A stretch of 64,000 nucleotides of DNA, taken from contig NZ_VTTO01000006.1 of the NCBI RefSeq assembly GCF_008364825.1, positions 62,001 to 126,000 on the forward strand. The letters run 5' to 3'. Of this stretch, positions 8,701 to 17,053 are shown one piece after another; the first letter of the stretch is position 1, and each line of letters starts with the position of its first letter. A program made the translations under genes and the position numbers. The notes below the pieces were generated by a model. It had not been told where the DNA came from and did no database searches. It worked only from the letters and a program-made list of their open reading frames with translations. Source of the DNA: Azospirillum sp. B21 (lineage in GTDB: Bacteria; Pseudomonadota; Alphaproteobacteria; Azospirillales; Azospirillaceae).

Positions 8701-10302
8701 TCAGGCGAGCCGGCGCGGCACCCAGGTGAAGGCGGCGGCCGGAACCGGCAGGCCCACGCTGCGCATCTGCTGGGCGCGGGTCACCACGGCGGCCCCCTCC
8801 AGCAAGTTGCGGGCGATCTGTTCGACCGTGCGTTTGTCCGCCGCCTCCAGGAAGCTGCCCTTCACCCAGTCGTTGAAGGCGCCCATGGCCGGGCCGCACC
8901 AGACCTGGAAGTCATGGCGCCGAGCGCCGTCGTCCAGCATCGGCCAGCGGGCGGCGTTGAACAGGTACCAGCGGAAGACCAGGGCCATGCGGTGGCGGGG
9001 GTCGGCCTCGGCACGCGCCAGTTCCGCCGGGTCACGGACGGCGAAATGCTCGCTGGTCTGGCGCCAGATCTCCTCAAGCGGGGCCTGGAAGATATCCCGT
9101 TCCAGGGTCGCACGCTCTGCCGCGGGAAGGTCGTCCAGGCCGGAGTGGCGGCGGTAGAGTTCGTACAGACGCTGGGCGCGGAAGGGGAACATGGTGCCCC
9201 GCTTCATCACCTGGACCTTCACGCCCATCTCGAACATGTCGGCGGCGGGAGCCATGGTGACGTCGGTGCTGGAAATGTCGGCCAGCATGCGGCGAACCGA
9301 CAGCGGCTGCCCCGCCTCCGCCGCCGACTGGTTCACCGATCCGATGACGACATAGGCCGCGCCCATGGCGAAGGCGCCGGCCAGGGCGACCGGAGTGCCC
9401 AGTCCACCGGCGGCACCGACGCGGATGTTGCGGTCATAGCCATGGGCTGCGACCATCTCGTCGCGCAGGCGCTGGATGATCGGGAACAGGACGGTGAGCG
9501 GGCGATTGTCGGTGTGGCCGCCGGAATCCGCCTCCACCGTGATGTCCTCGGCCACCGGAATGGCGGCGGCCAGATCGGCCTCGTCGGCGGTGAGGATGCC
9601 CTGCGCCACCAGATCGGCCAGCATGCGTTGCGGGGCCGGCGCCATGAACTGGCGGGCAACCTCGGCGCGCGAGACCTTGGCGAAGATGTGGGTCAGGCGG
9701 CGGACCGCGCCGGTGGCCGGATCGCGGCTCAACCCCTTTGCGGCCAGTTCCACCACCGACGGGGTCAGCGCCATGAAGGCGGAGGCGGAGACGCGCCGCA
9801 CCCCCTGCTGCAGGAACAGCCGGCAGACCGCCGTCTCCAGCGCGGGGTCGTTGGGGCTGTGGATCAGGTTGGCGCCCCAGCCCGACGCCTGCGGCCCGAG
9901 CGCCGCGCGGATCTCGCCGATGCCCTCCTGCACCCGCTGCGGCGACAGGCCGGCGCTGCCATAGAAGCCGAGCAGGCCGGCGCGGGCGGCGGCAACTGCC
10001 ATGGCCGGGGTGGCGATGCCCCGCGCCATCTCCCCCGCCACATAGGCGAAGCGGCAGCCGTGGGCCTCCTGGAAACTGCGATCCCCCAGCCATTCCGGAT
10101 AAAGCGGCGGCAGGGTGGCGACGGGCTCCAGCCGCTCCGTCGTGAAATCCGGTGGCCGGGTCGAGGCTCCCAGACGGCCGTCCTGGTTCCTGACGATGTA
10201 AAGCGGCTCCCGAATCCTCTGGGCAATTTCCAGAAGCGGAGACGGATCGAAACCTGCCGTCGCCGATGTACGCGGCGGCACCGCCGTCTCCCGGTAATTC
10301 AT
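8701..10302 (-). CDS. pfaD: PfaD-like enoyl reductase (2-nitropropane dioxygenase fold)
   Basis: A protein of about 533 residues resembling PfaD, the separate FMN-dependent trans enoyl reductase that acts with PfaA and PfaC. A TIM-barrel FMN-binding stretch with GAAGGLGTP and, downstream, VVIGSVNQS lies roughly at residues 290-330. It is the first gene of the minus-strand synthase operon. The order ER, KS-AT-ACP-KR, KS-CLF-AT matches the myxobacterial pfa1-pfa2-pfa3 order rather than the pfaA-B-C-D order of marine gammaproteobacteria. The start could be ATG at 10302 or GTG at 10308; neither has a strong ribosome-binding site. Family assignment is confident. The substrate chain is not known. 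Confidence 0.88.
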   Translation of the reverse strand: MNYRETAVPPRTSATAGFDPSPLLEIAQRIREPLYIVRNQDGRLGASTRPPDFTTERLEPVATLPPLYPEWLGDRSFQEAHGCRFAYVAGEMARGIATPAMAVAAARAGLLGFYGSAGLSPQRVQEGIGEIRAALGPQASGWGANLIHSPNDPALETAVCRLFLQQGVRRVSASAFMALTPSVVELAAKGLSRDPATGAVRRLTHIFAKVSRAEVARQFMAPAPQRMLADLVAQGILTADEADLAAAIPVAEDITVEADSGGHTDNRPLTVLFPIIQRLRDEMVAAHGYDRNIRVGAAGGLGTPVALAGAFAMGAAYVVIGSVNQSAAEAGQPLSVRRMLADISSTDVTMAPAADMFEMGVKVQVMKRGTMFPFRAQRLYELYRRHSGLDDLPAAERATLERDIFQAPLEEIWRQTSEHFAVRDPAELARAEADPRHRMALVFRWYLFNAARWPMLDDGARRHDFQVWCGPAMGAFNDWVKGSFLEAADKRTVEQIARNLLEGAAVVTRAQQMRSVGLPVPAAAFTWVPRRLA

Positions 10303-10645
10303 GTCCACATCGACACCCGAATATTGCCTTCACCCATCCCCCAGGGCGGGAGATCCGAACATGAGCCTTCCGGGCCGTCGTCCCCACACCCGGCACGGCA
10401 TCAGGGCGCCCTAATCAAAGAACTCCCATCAGAAGTTTTATTACTTACCACTCTTGAGGCATGGCAAGCATGAATTGGGTTTCATGAAGGATAAAGTTTA
10501 TTTCACCCTGGAAATATATTTACCCGCTTTAAACGATTCCACCGAAGCGTTGCGGCTGCCGGAAGGCGGACAAAGCTTTGCGCGTATTTGGAAAGCCGCT
10601 CAGCACAGGCTTGGATTGTGAAACGCCACAACCATATGGCTGGGC
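10303..10645. other. Divergent intergenic region between the synthase operon and the serine hydrolase gene
   Basis: About 340 bases with no convincing gene. The central part (about 10410-10540) is clearly AT-richer than its surroundings and must hold the promoter of the minus-strand synthase operon and probably that of the plus-strand hydrolase. I could not identify a specific sigma-factor box or operator with confidence. Confidence 0.5.
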
Positions 10646-11716
10646 ATGGAGCCGACACCCCGACCCGCGCCGGACCGGCGCACCATCCTCGCCGCCGCGG
10701 CTGCCGCCCCCGTCGGCTTTCTGCTGCCACGCCCCGTCTACGCCGCGGCTGCCGGGATGCCAGCCGCCGGCAAGTCACTGAATCAGGCGCTGCTGACCCG
10801 CGCGCTCGACCGGGCCGCGACTCTGGATCAACTCCATGCGCTGGTGATCGGACGGCACGGCACCGTGGTGGCCGCGGAGGCCTTCCGGGGACCGCCTGTC
10901 AAACGCGCGGTGAACGTCAAATCGGTGTCCAAGACCATCGTCGCCTCGCTGGTCGGCATCGCGCTCGACCGCGGCCTGCTGGGCGGCGTCGATGCGACGC
11001 TCCGCGAGGTGGCGCCGGGGCTGATCCCCAAGGACGCGGTTCCGCGGGTGGGCCGAATCACCATTGCGCAGCTTCTCACCATGCAGGCCGGGCTGGAACC
11101 GACCTCCGGGCCGGGTTACGGCCGCTGGATCGAAAGCCGCAACTGGGTCGCCGACGCGCTCGGCCGCCCCTTCATCGCCGAACCGGGCGAGCGGATGATC
11201 TATTCGACCGGCAGCTATCACATATTGGGCGCGGTGCTGGCACGCGTCTCCGGACGCAGCCTGCTGGCGCTGGCGCGGGAGTGGCTGGGCCGGCCGCTCG
11301 GTATCGAACTGGCGGGCTGGACGCGCGATCCGCAGGGTTTCTATCTGGGCGGCAACAACATGGTGCTATCGCCGCTGGACCTGTTCCGCTTCGGCGAGAT
11401 GTGGAGCCGCGGCGGCGTCTGGGATGGCCGCCGCGTTGTCAGCGAAGCCTGGGCGCAGGCATCCTGGGTGCCGCGGACCCGCTCTCCTTATTCCGGCGAC
11501 GCCTACGGCTATGGCTGGTTCCTGGCGGAGTCGAATGGTCATCGCATCGCCTATGCCCGCGGCTATGGCGGGCAGATGCTGTATCTGGTGCCGTCGCTGG
11601 GGCTGACCGTCGTCGTCACCTCCGATCCCGCCCGGCCGGCGCGGTCGGACGGCTATGTCGGCGAATTGGGCGCCCTGCTGACCGGCCATATCATGCCCGC
11701 GGCAGAGCAGGCCTGA
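10646..11716 (+). CDS. Exported serine hydrolase of the beta-lactamase/6-aminohexanoate hydrolase family
   Basis: 356 residues. The N-terminus has an arginine pair (PDRRTILAAAAA) followed by a hydrophobic stretch ending in AxA, which looks like a Tat signal peptide. The catalytic Ser-x-x-Lys is in KSVSKT (about residue 95). The second motif is YST within YSTGSYHILG, the form seen in NylB-type esterases and amidases rather than the YxN of true class C beta-lactamases. GYGGQ near the C-terminus sits where the third motif would be. It probably hydrolyses an ester or amide in the periplasm; the substrate cannot be read from sequence. It is divergent from the pfa-like operon and followed by the DUF1810 gene 38 bases later. 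Confidence 0.8.
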   Translation: MEPTPRPAPDRRTILAAAAAAPVGFLLPRPVYAAAAGMPAAGKSLNQALLTRALDRAATLDQLHALVIGRHGTVVAAEAFRGPPVKRAVNVKSVSKTIVASLVGIALDRGLLGGVDATLREVAPGLIPKDAVPRVGRITIAQLLTMQAGLEPTSGPGYGRWIESRNWVADALGRPFIAEPGERMIYSTGSYHILGAVLARVSGRSLLALAREWLGRPLGIELAGWTRDPQGFYLGGNNMVLSPLDLFRFGEMWSRGGVWDGRRVVSEAWAQASWVPRTRSPYSGDAYGYGWFLAESNGHRIAYARGYGGQMLYLVPSLGLTVVVTSDPARPARSDGYVGELGALLTGHIMPAAEQA

Positions 11717-11754
11717 GCGGCCCCGCACTGCCCACTGGAAGAAGGAGCGGCGAC

Positions 11755-12222
11755 ATGCGGACCGACGACCCATTCGACCTCCAGCGCTTTCTGAGCGCGC
11801 AGGAGCCTGTCTTCGCGACCGTGCTCGACGAGTTGCGGAACGGACACAAGCGCAGTCATTGGATGTGGTTCGTCTTCCCGCAGTTGCGCGGGCTCGGCCG
11901 CTCCGCCACCGCCGAGTTCTACGGCATCGCCTCCCTCGACGAGGCGAAGGCATATCTGGCCCATCCCACGCTCGGGCCCCGGCTGGATCAGGCGACGCGC
12001 GCTGTGCTTGGGGTGCAGGGACGGACGCTGCACGAGATATTCGGTTCGCCCGACGACATGAAGTTCCGCTCTTCCATGACCCTCTTCGCGCTGGCCGCCG
12101 GACAGGCGGATTCGCCGTACCACGAGGCGCTGGTCCGCTGGTGCGACGGCCGGATGGACGATGCGACCGTGACGTTGGCGGGAGCAGTGGCGGGAGCGCC
12201 GCCCCCTCCCCCACGCATGTGA
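11755..12222 (+). CDS. DUF1810 family protein
   Basis: 155 residues. It shows the family hallmarks: DPFDLxRFLxAQ at the N-terminus, the tryptophan-rich HWMWFVFPQLRGLG, then FYGI and AxAYLxHPxLGxRL. A strong Shine-Dalgarno (GAAGGAG) lies eight bases before the ATG. DUF1810 proteins are small cytoplasmic proteins, homologous to calpastatin-annotated entries, with no settled function. Probably co-transcribed with the serine hydrolase just upstream. The last residues are a proline run (APPPPPPRM). Confidence 0.85.
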   Translation: MRTDDPFDLQRFLSAQEPVFATVLDELRNGHKRSHWMWFVFPQLRGLGRSATAEFYGIASLDEAKAYLAHPTLGPRLDQATRAVLGVQGRTLHEIFGSPDDMKFRSSMTLFALAAGQADSPYHEALVRWCDGRMDDATVTLAGAVAGAPPPPPRM

Positions 12223-12259
12223 GGGAAGGGACGGGAACCGTGCTTCAGGCCGCCTCCCT

Positions 12260-13102
12260 TCAGGCCGCCTGATTCATCTGCTGAACGCGCTGCGGGTCGA
12301 GCTTCAGCCGGGACGCGAGATATTGCAGGTAGGAGCGTTCCGCTTCCGACTGCTCGTTCACCGCCATCCGCGACGCCAGATAGACCTGCTCCGCCGTCTG
12401 CTGATCCTTCACGAACTGGAGCAGCGAGTCCAGCGGCTGGGGCCGGTCGAGTTCCTGTTCGACGATGCGCCGTTCCTCCGCTCCGGCTCCAGCTTCGTCC
12501 AGGGTGCCCAGGATGTGCCGGCGCTCGTCCGGCGTGATTTCCCCGTCGGCATTGGCCGCGGCGATCATCGCGCGGATCAGCAGCAGCGCCTGTTGGTCCT
12601 CCATGGCGACGGCAGGATAGGCGCCGTCGTCACGGTCTTCGGCCTGCGGCGTGCTGCGGGACTCGAAGACCTGCGACAGGCGGTCGGACAGCGACCCTCC
12701 CCCCTGGCCGCTTCCCTGACCGCCCGCCTGAGTGCTTCCGGAAGAACCCGCGGAACCGGCTGCACCTCCGCCGAACAGGCCGCCCAGGATACCGCCGGCA
12801 TCGCCCCACGGGCTGCCTGCTTGCCGGCCGGCAGGTTGGGCGCCCTGGCCTGCAGCACCGGTCTGGTTCCGCTGGCGCTCCTGGAGGGCCTTGAAGGCGA
12901 GGTAACCCAGCGCCCCCAGCCCCGCGACCGACCCGACGCCCATGCCGCGGTTCCCGGATGCGGCACCGAAGGCGCCGCCCGGTACGCCGCCCCCGAAGCC
13001 GCTGTTGCCGAGCACGGACCCCATGGCGTTCATGCCGCCGTGGCTGCGCCCTCCCATCCCGGTCGCCAGCATGGTGCCGAGGATACGTTGCAGATCGGCC
13101 AT
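12260..13102 (-). CDS. DUF533 / TerB-like protein
   Basis: 280 residues. The N-terminal half is Gly/Met-rich with a short hydrophobic segment (VAGLGALGYLAFKAL, about residues 58-72), followed by a Gly/Ser/Gln-rich linker. The C-terminal 110 residues are a TerB-type helical domain, with ALLLIRAMIAAANADGEI and TPDERRHI (the acidic ADGEITPDE loop). This matches the DUF533 (YebE-like) inner-membrane family, whose role is unknown. A GGGAGAG ribosome-binding site precedes the ATG. It is convergent with the DUF1810 gene and divergent from the small gene at 13288. Confidence 0.8.
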   Translation of the reverse strand: MADLQRILGTMLATGMGGRSHGGMNAMGSVLGNSGFGGGVPGGAFGAASGNRGMGVGSVAGLGALGYLAFKALQERQRNQTGAAGQGAQPAGRQAGSPWGDAGGILGGLFGGGAAGSAGSSGSTQAGGQGSGQGGGSLSDRLSQVFESRSTPQAEDRDDGAYPAVAMEDQQALLLIRAMIAAANADGEITPDERRHILGTLDEAGAGAEERRIVEQELDRPQPLDSLLQFVKDQQTAEQVYLASRMAVNEQSEAERSYLQYLASRLKLDPQRVQQMNQAA

Positions 13103-13287
13103 TTCGCTCTCCCACTCGAATTCCGTCGATGGTCAGTCAACAGCGCAGGCGGCGTTCCGTTCGGGCGGTGGGCTGAGTTTGAAATACCAAAAATTCCGCA
13201 CCACGAACTTTTCGCTCCGTCATGCGGCATTGCAGGGGACCCGATGCGATCATGGCTGTTACCCAGTCCGACCACAGGGAGACAGAC

Positions 13288-13707
13288 ATGGCCAAAGCCA
13301 ACATCAATGACCGGTCGAGCATCGAACGGATCTATGACCGCCATACCTTCGAACAGGATGCGGCGTCGAACGCGCGCAGCAAGGCGACTGTCGTCCACGG
13401 CGTGAAGATCCTCTCCGCCCCCGATGCCGCCGGGCAAGTCGAGATCTCCCGCGCTTCACACCATGTGGCGGAAGGGAACCCCGAAGGGGACACCATCTTC
13501 GTCCCCGCCTTCAGCCTTCACGACTCCACCGCCGCCGACGGCAACACCTATGCCGGTTCGGTCGCGCCGGTGGGGAACAGTCCGGGCGAGGCCGCCGACG
13601 AATACCGGAGTTTCATCGACGACGTCCTGGAAGCCGCCAGAAAGGGACACTTCAAATCCGACATCGGCCGCGGCGAGGAGCGGCTGAAGGGCTTCCACGG
13701 CGGGTGA
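13288..13707 (+). CDS. Small hydrophilic protein of unknown function
   Basis: 139 residues, no family recognised. The protein is acidic and hydrophilic, without a signal peptide or membrane segment, and contains ARSKATVVHGVKILSAP and an acidic C-terminal helix (EAADEYRSFIDDVLEAARK). The ATG at 13288 was chosen over upstream in-frame starts because AGGGAG lies at 13276-13281, at the proper distance. It stands alone, divergent from the DUF533 gene. Codon use matches the chromosome, so it is probably a lineage-specific gene. Confidence 0.7.
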   Translation: MAKANINDRSSIERIYDRHTFEQDAASNARSKATVVHGVKILSAPDAAGQVEISRASHHVAEGNPEGDTIFVPAFSLHDSTAADGNTYAGSVAPVGNSPGEAADEYRSFIDDVLEAARKGHFKSDIGRGEERLKGFHGG

Positions 13708-13717
13708 TCGGCCATCC

Positions 13718-13747
13718 GGCAGGCGGCGCATATCGTCATCGCCTGCC
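13718..13747. terminator. Hairpin between convergent genes
   Basis: GGCAGGCG (13718-13725) pairs perfectly with CGCCTGCC (13740-13747) in the gap between two convergent genes. There is no T run on either strand, so intrinsic termination is only possible. Confidence 0.4.
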
Positions 13748-13776
13748 GCGATGCCATAGAAGGGCCAACAGGGGGG

Positions 13777-15618
13777 CTAATCGCGCCCCCACAGCCCGCG
13801 TTCGCCCAGATCCTCACCACGCTGGCGTTCCAGCGCCTGGGAATAACGGCGCAGTGCGAAGGACTCCGTCACATAGCCGATGATGCGCCGGTCGGTGGGG
13901 GAGGACAGGACCGGCAGCGCCTCCACCTCCGCCGTGCCGAATCGGTTCAGTACGGTGCGGGCGTCGTCCCCGGGCATCAGAACGGCGTCCGCCTTGCTGG
14001 CGAGCGTGCCGACGCGGGTTTCGGTGGCCTCCGCATCCTGATCCGGGTCATGGATCTGCGACATGTCGATCAATCCCGCATATCTGCCGGATTCGTCGAC
14101 CGCGAACACCGTCTTGGTGGAGCCCAGCGGGTAGAGGCGGCGCAGCGCCTCCACCGTCAGGGTGGCGGGCACCGTCTTGGCGTCGCGCCGCATCAGCCGG
14201 AATGCCGTGAGTTCCGACAGCCAGCCGATGTCGTAGGCGCCGCGGATCGGCACGCCGCGCAGGTGAAAGCGCCAAGTGGCAAAGGAGTAGCCGAAGGCCT
14301 GCCGCACCACGGTGGTGGACAGCACCACCCCGATCAGCACGCCCGAGGCTGCCCATAAGTCCTGCGTGGTCTCCAGCACCAGCAGAACCATGGTGACCGG
14401 CGCGCCGACGACGCCCGCGGCGACCGACCCCATCCCGACCAGCAGCAGAAGCCCGCCGTCGATCCCCAGCCCCGGCAGGAAACTTGCCGTGGCGATGCTC
14501 AGCAGGCCGCCGAACAGCCCACCGATGAACAGGGAGGCGCTGAACAGGCCGCCGCGGAAGCCCGATCCCAGCGAAACGGCCGACGCCAGGATCTTCGCCA
14601 CCAGCGTCAGCGCCAGCGCCAGCGCGCCGCCCGCCAGTTCCGGCGGCACGGCGCCCGGGCCGCTGCCCATCACGGCAGGTACCGCCAGCGCCAGCCCGCC
14701 GACCATCAACCCGCCCACCGCCGGCCGCATCCAGCGGGGGACCGGCAGGCGCTTGAACCCGCGCTCCGCCACCGTCACTGCCTGCATGGCGAGGATGCTG
14801 AGCCAGCCGGCCAGGAAGCCGACCACGCCGCAGGCGGCATAGTCCCAGCCGGCGATCTCTACCGGCCGGCCGAGCGCCAGCGGCGCCTCGCCGCCGGTCA
14901 GCAAGGCCGATGCCGCCACCCCCAGCGCCGCCGCCGCGCCGACCGGGGCCAGCACCGCCAGCGTATAGCCGCCCAGCACCAGTTCGAAGGCATAGAAGGC
15001 GCCGGCGAGCGGCGCATGGTAGGCCGCGGCGATGGCCGCCGCCGCCCCGCAGCCGACCATCGTGCGCAGATCGGCCCGCCGCAGCCGCAGCCGCTGCCCG
15101 AGGGAGGAAGCCAGACCGGCGCCCGCCTGGGTATAGGCCGCCTCCATGCCCACCGACGCGCCGGAGGCGTTGGACAGGGCGGTCGTCACCGTCAGGCGCA
15201 GGCTGTCGATCAACGACATCTTGCCGCCGTAGAGCGCGTTCGCCTCCACCGCGTCGACGATGTCGTTGGGCCGCCAGCGCCGGAACAGCATCGACAGGAT
15301 GCCCAGCAGCAGCCCGCCCGCCACCGGCACGCCCAGCGTGCGTAGCAGGTCGGGCACGCCCTGCCCCAGCTTCTCCCCCTCCGGCAGGTCGAAGGCCAGC
15401 TCCTGCAGAAGCAGGACAACCTCGTGCAGCGATCCCACCGCCAGCCCGACCGCCCCGCCGACAAGGCCGGCCAGCACCACCACGGCCAGCGCACTGTCGC
15501 GCACGCTCCAACGGTCGGACAAGGTGGTCGCGGCCGACGCGTCGAGCGCCGCATAAGGGTCGCTGCCGGCGCGGGCGTTTTCGCCCACGCCGTCGATGGA
15601 AGCGGAATTGTCCGGCAT
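13777..15618 (-). CDS. ClC-family chloride channel/antiporter with C-terminal CBS domains
   Basis: 613 residues: about ten membrane helices (residues 45-450), then a cytoplasmic CBS pair (about 470-600). The helix-F region reads SVGMEAAYTQ, placing a glutamate where the gating Glu of E. coli ClcA (GREGP) sits. The helix-N motif GxFxP reads GGLFSAS, and the helix-D GSGIP motif is not recognisable, so the anion filter departs from the canonical form. It could be a Cl-/H+ exchanger or a channel of another anion selectivity. ATG at 15618 is preferred; an in-frame GTG lies two codons earlier. Convergent with the small gene at 13288. Confidence 0.85.
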   Translation of the reverse strand: MPDNSASIDGVGENARAGSDPYAALDASAATTLSDRWSVRDSALAVVVLAGLVGGAVGLAVGSLHEVVLLLQELAFDLPEGEKLGQGVPDLLRTLGVPVAGGLLLGILSMLFRRWRPNDIVDAVEANALYGGKMSLIDSLRLTVTTALSNASGASVGMEAAYTQAGAGLASSLGQRLRLRRADLRTMVGCGAAAAIAAAYHAPLAGAFYAFELVLGGYTLAVLAPVGAAAALGVAASALLTGGEAPLALGRPVEIAGWDYAACGVVGFLAGWLSILAMQAVTVAERGFKRLPVPRWMRPAVGGLMVGGLALAVPAVMGSGPGAVPPELAGGALALALTLVAKILASAVSLGSGFRGGLFSASLFIGGLFGGLLSIATASFLPGLGIDGGLLLLVGMGSVAAGVVGAPVTMVLLVLETTQDLWAASGVLIGVVLSTTVVRQAFGYSFATWRFHLRGVPIRGAYDIGWLSELTAFRLMRRDAKTVPATLTVEALRRLYPLGSTKTVFAVDESGRYAGLIDMSQIHDPDQDAEATETRVGTLASKADAVLMPGDDARTVLNRFGTAEVEALPVLSSPTDRRIIGYVTESFALRRYSQALERQRGEDLGERGLWGRD

Positions 15619-15786
15619 GATCACGCGCGCAATGGAATCGACGTAACTTAATAAGCCTTGTTACGTCATCGGGTTCCCGGCACCCCGGACATTTGGTGCA
15701 GGAACATGGGAATCGGCGTTAACAAGCCCGACTGTCGCCCCGGGAACTCGATCTGCGAGAAAAATCGTTTGATTAACGGCAGTTAC

Positions 15787-16383
15787 TCAGATTCGAGAGT
15801 AGCTCGTAGCCTTGTGGAGGTGGACTGCCGTATCGAAGATCAAGGCCAACGTCTCCTGGTTGAAGTGGCGACGAGCGATTAGATATAGCAATTCATGAAT
15901 GAGCCAGGGCTTGGTCACGCCACCGGGCCCCGGCTGCACGAAGGGGGACTTGTCGAGTTGGATGCCGAGTATCGACTCTGACACCAACCTCAAAACCACC
16001 AGTTCCTGGACACGGCCGGCAAATCTGTCCGTGATTCGTGGAACCGTGTGGCCGATGTGGATGATCCGATGACGGAGCAGCCGAAAGGCAATCATCCCCG
16101 CAATTTTGCCTTCAGCAACCCCCTTTGTCTCCACATCCTTTGCGCTGAAACCGCGCCGATGCATCAGGAAGCGCAGATCTTTCTCCGCTTCCCGGAAGGC
16201 TGACGCCAGTTCAGGCTCCGACACATACAGCCGTCGGAAGTCGATGTCCGTGGCCTTACCGGATTCCTGGGCGAATTGCCTTATCTGACGGACGACAAGA
16301 CGTACCGTCTTGTAAAACTGCTTGGTAAGCTCTTCGAGCATCTCCTTTGTCAGGAAGCTCGGTAACTCTTGTTCAGCCGGCAC
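15787..16383 (-). CDS. Protein of unknown function in an AT-richer pocket
   Basis: 198 residues, no family recognised. It starts at GTG 16383, supported by GGTGGAG eight bases upstream. The protein is helical and basic, rich in Arg/His in its middle (RLLRHRIIHIGHTVPR), with no signal peptide. The C-terminal part (WLIHELLYLIARRHFNQETLALIF) is more hydrophobic. It lies 66 bases behind another small unknown gene on the same strand, and both are less GC-rich than their surroundings. Together they look like a small acquired two-gene module. Confidence 0.7.
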   Translation of the reverse strand: MPAEQELPSFLTKEMLEELTKQFYKTVRLVVRQIRQFAQESGKATDIDFRRLYVSEPELASAFREAEKDLRFLMHRRGFSAKDVETKGVAEGKIAGMIAFRLLRHRIIHIGHTVPRITDRFAGRVQELVVLRLVSESILGIQLDKSPFVQPGPGGVTKPWLIHELLYLIARRHFNQETLALIFDTAVHLHKATSYSRI

Positions 16384-16449
16384 GATAAATCTCCACCGGG
16401 TTGAACGGACGTTTCCCGGTTATGATTCCAAACGCTGATGGTAAAGAAA

Positions 16450-16683
16450 TCAAAGGCCGAGATCGTCCACCGCCTGCACCAGAGTGTGGGAAAGATCTCC
16501 AGATATATCGCTTTCGTTGGAAATTCGCGAGATCGTTGATGAACGGATGCGATTAAGCAGTTGGTCCGGCGTCACCCCGCTATTGGTGACGGGGGCGAAC
16601 TCGATATGTAAGGCACTGTGCGCAACGTTGGATGCGATTTCCGCCAATGTGTCGTCCGATGCGACGAGGTCCAAAAAGGACAT
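16450..16683 (-). CDS. Small protein of unknown function paired with the next gene
   Basis: 77 residues from the ATG at 16683, which has AGGGG ten bases upstream; an in-frame ATG at 16704 has no ribosome-binding site. The protein is acidic (MSFLDLVASDDTLAEIASN...) with several Ser/Asp-rich turns and no membrane segment. It is followed after 66 bases by the 198-residue unknown gene, so the two are probably co-transcribed. A small acidic plus a larger basic protein resembles the layout of toxin-antitoxin or immunity pairs, but nothing in the sequence proves this. Confidence 0.5.
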   Translation of the reverse strand: MSFLDLVASDDTLAEIASNVAHSALHIEFAPVTNSGVTPDQLLNRIRSSTISRISNESDISGDLSHTLVQAVDDLGL

Positions 16684-17053
16684 ACCCGGCAAGCCCCTGC
16701 ACATTCATTTCAATAGCGCATTTCTAGGATCGATAAGAATCAGAGTCAATATTCCTTCAGAAGAATTCGCCTGGCTCCCGTGGATTGCAGCAGGATGTGA
16801 AGCCGGCCCGCAAAAGGTATGACCAAGAGACGATACGGTTACGATAGCATGGATTCTCGGACGGCCGCAGAAAAACGCAGGTTGCGGACTTGATCCACTG
16901 AAGCCTCTTGAAAGTATCTTTACGCTTCCGCTACAGCAATGGATCACCGGTCGGTGCTTCCCAAAATTCTTGAGCGGAGAAATCTATGTTCAGGATATTT
17001 CTGAAAAGCAGCGTCACAGAAGCCGTCAGCGGGAAGTCTGCACCGGATTTCCG
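16684..17053. other. Non-coding gap of about 370 bases in the AT-richer pocket
   Basis: No convincing gene. A minus-strand reading frame at 16705-16947 would give 80 residues, but it has no ribosome-binding site and its composition (many Cys/Ser/Pro/His) is not protein-like. The segment should carry the promoter of the two small unknown genes to its left. Confidence 0.45.

Noticed and set aside
10588..12222. One 544-residue plus-strand protein spanning the hydrolase and DUF1810 genes
   Set aside because: Its first 390 residues are a shadow of the serine hydrolase in another frame; the DUF1810 part has its own ATG and ribosome-binding site at 11755.
16705..16947. Possible 80-residue minus-strand gene
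   Set aside because: No ribosome-binding site, Cys/Ser/Pro/His-heavy composition, no homology that I recognise.
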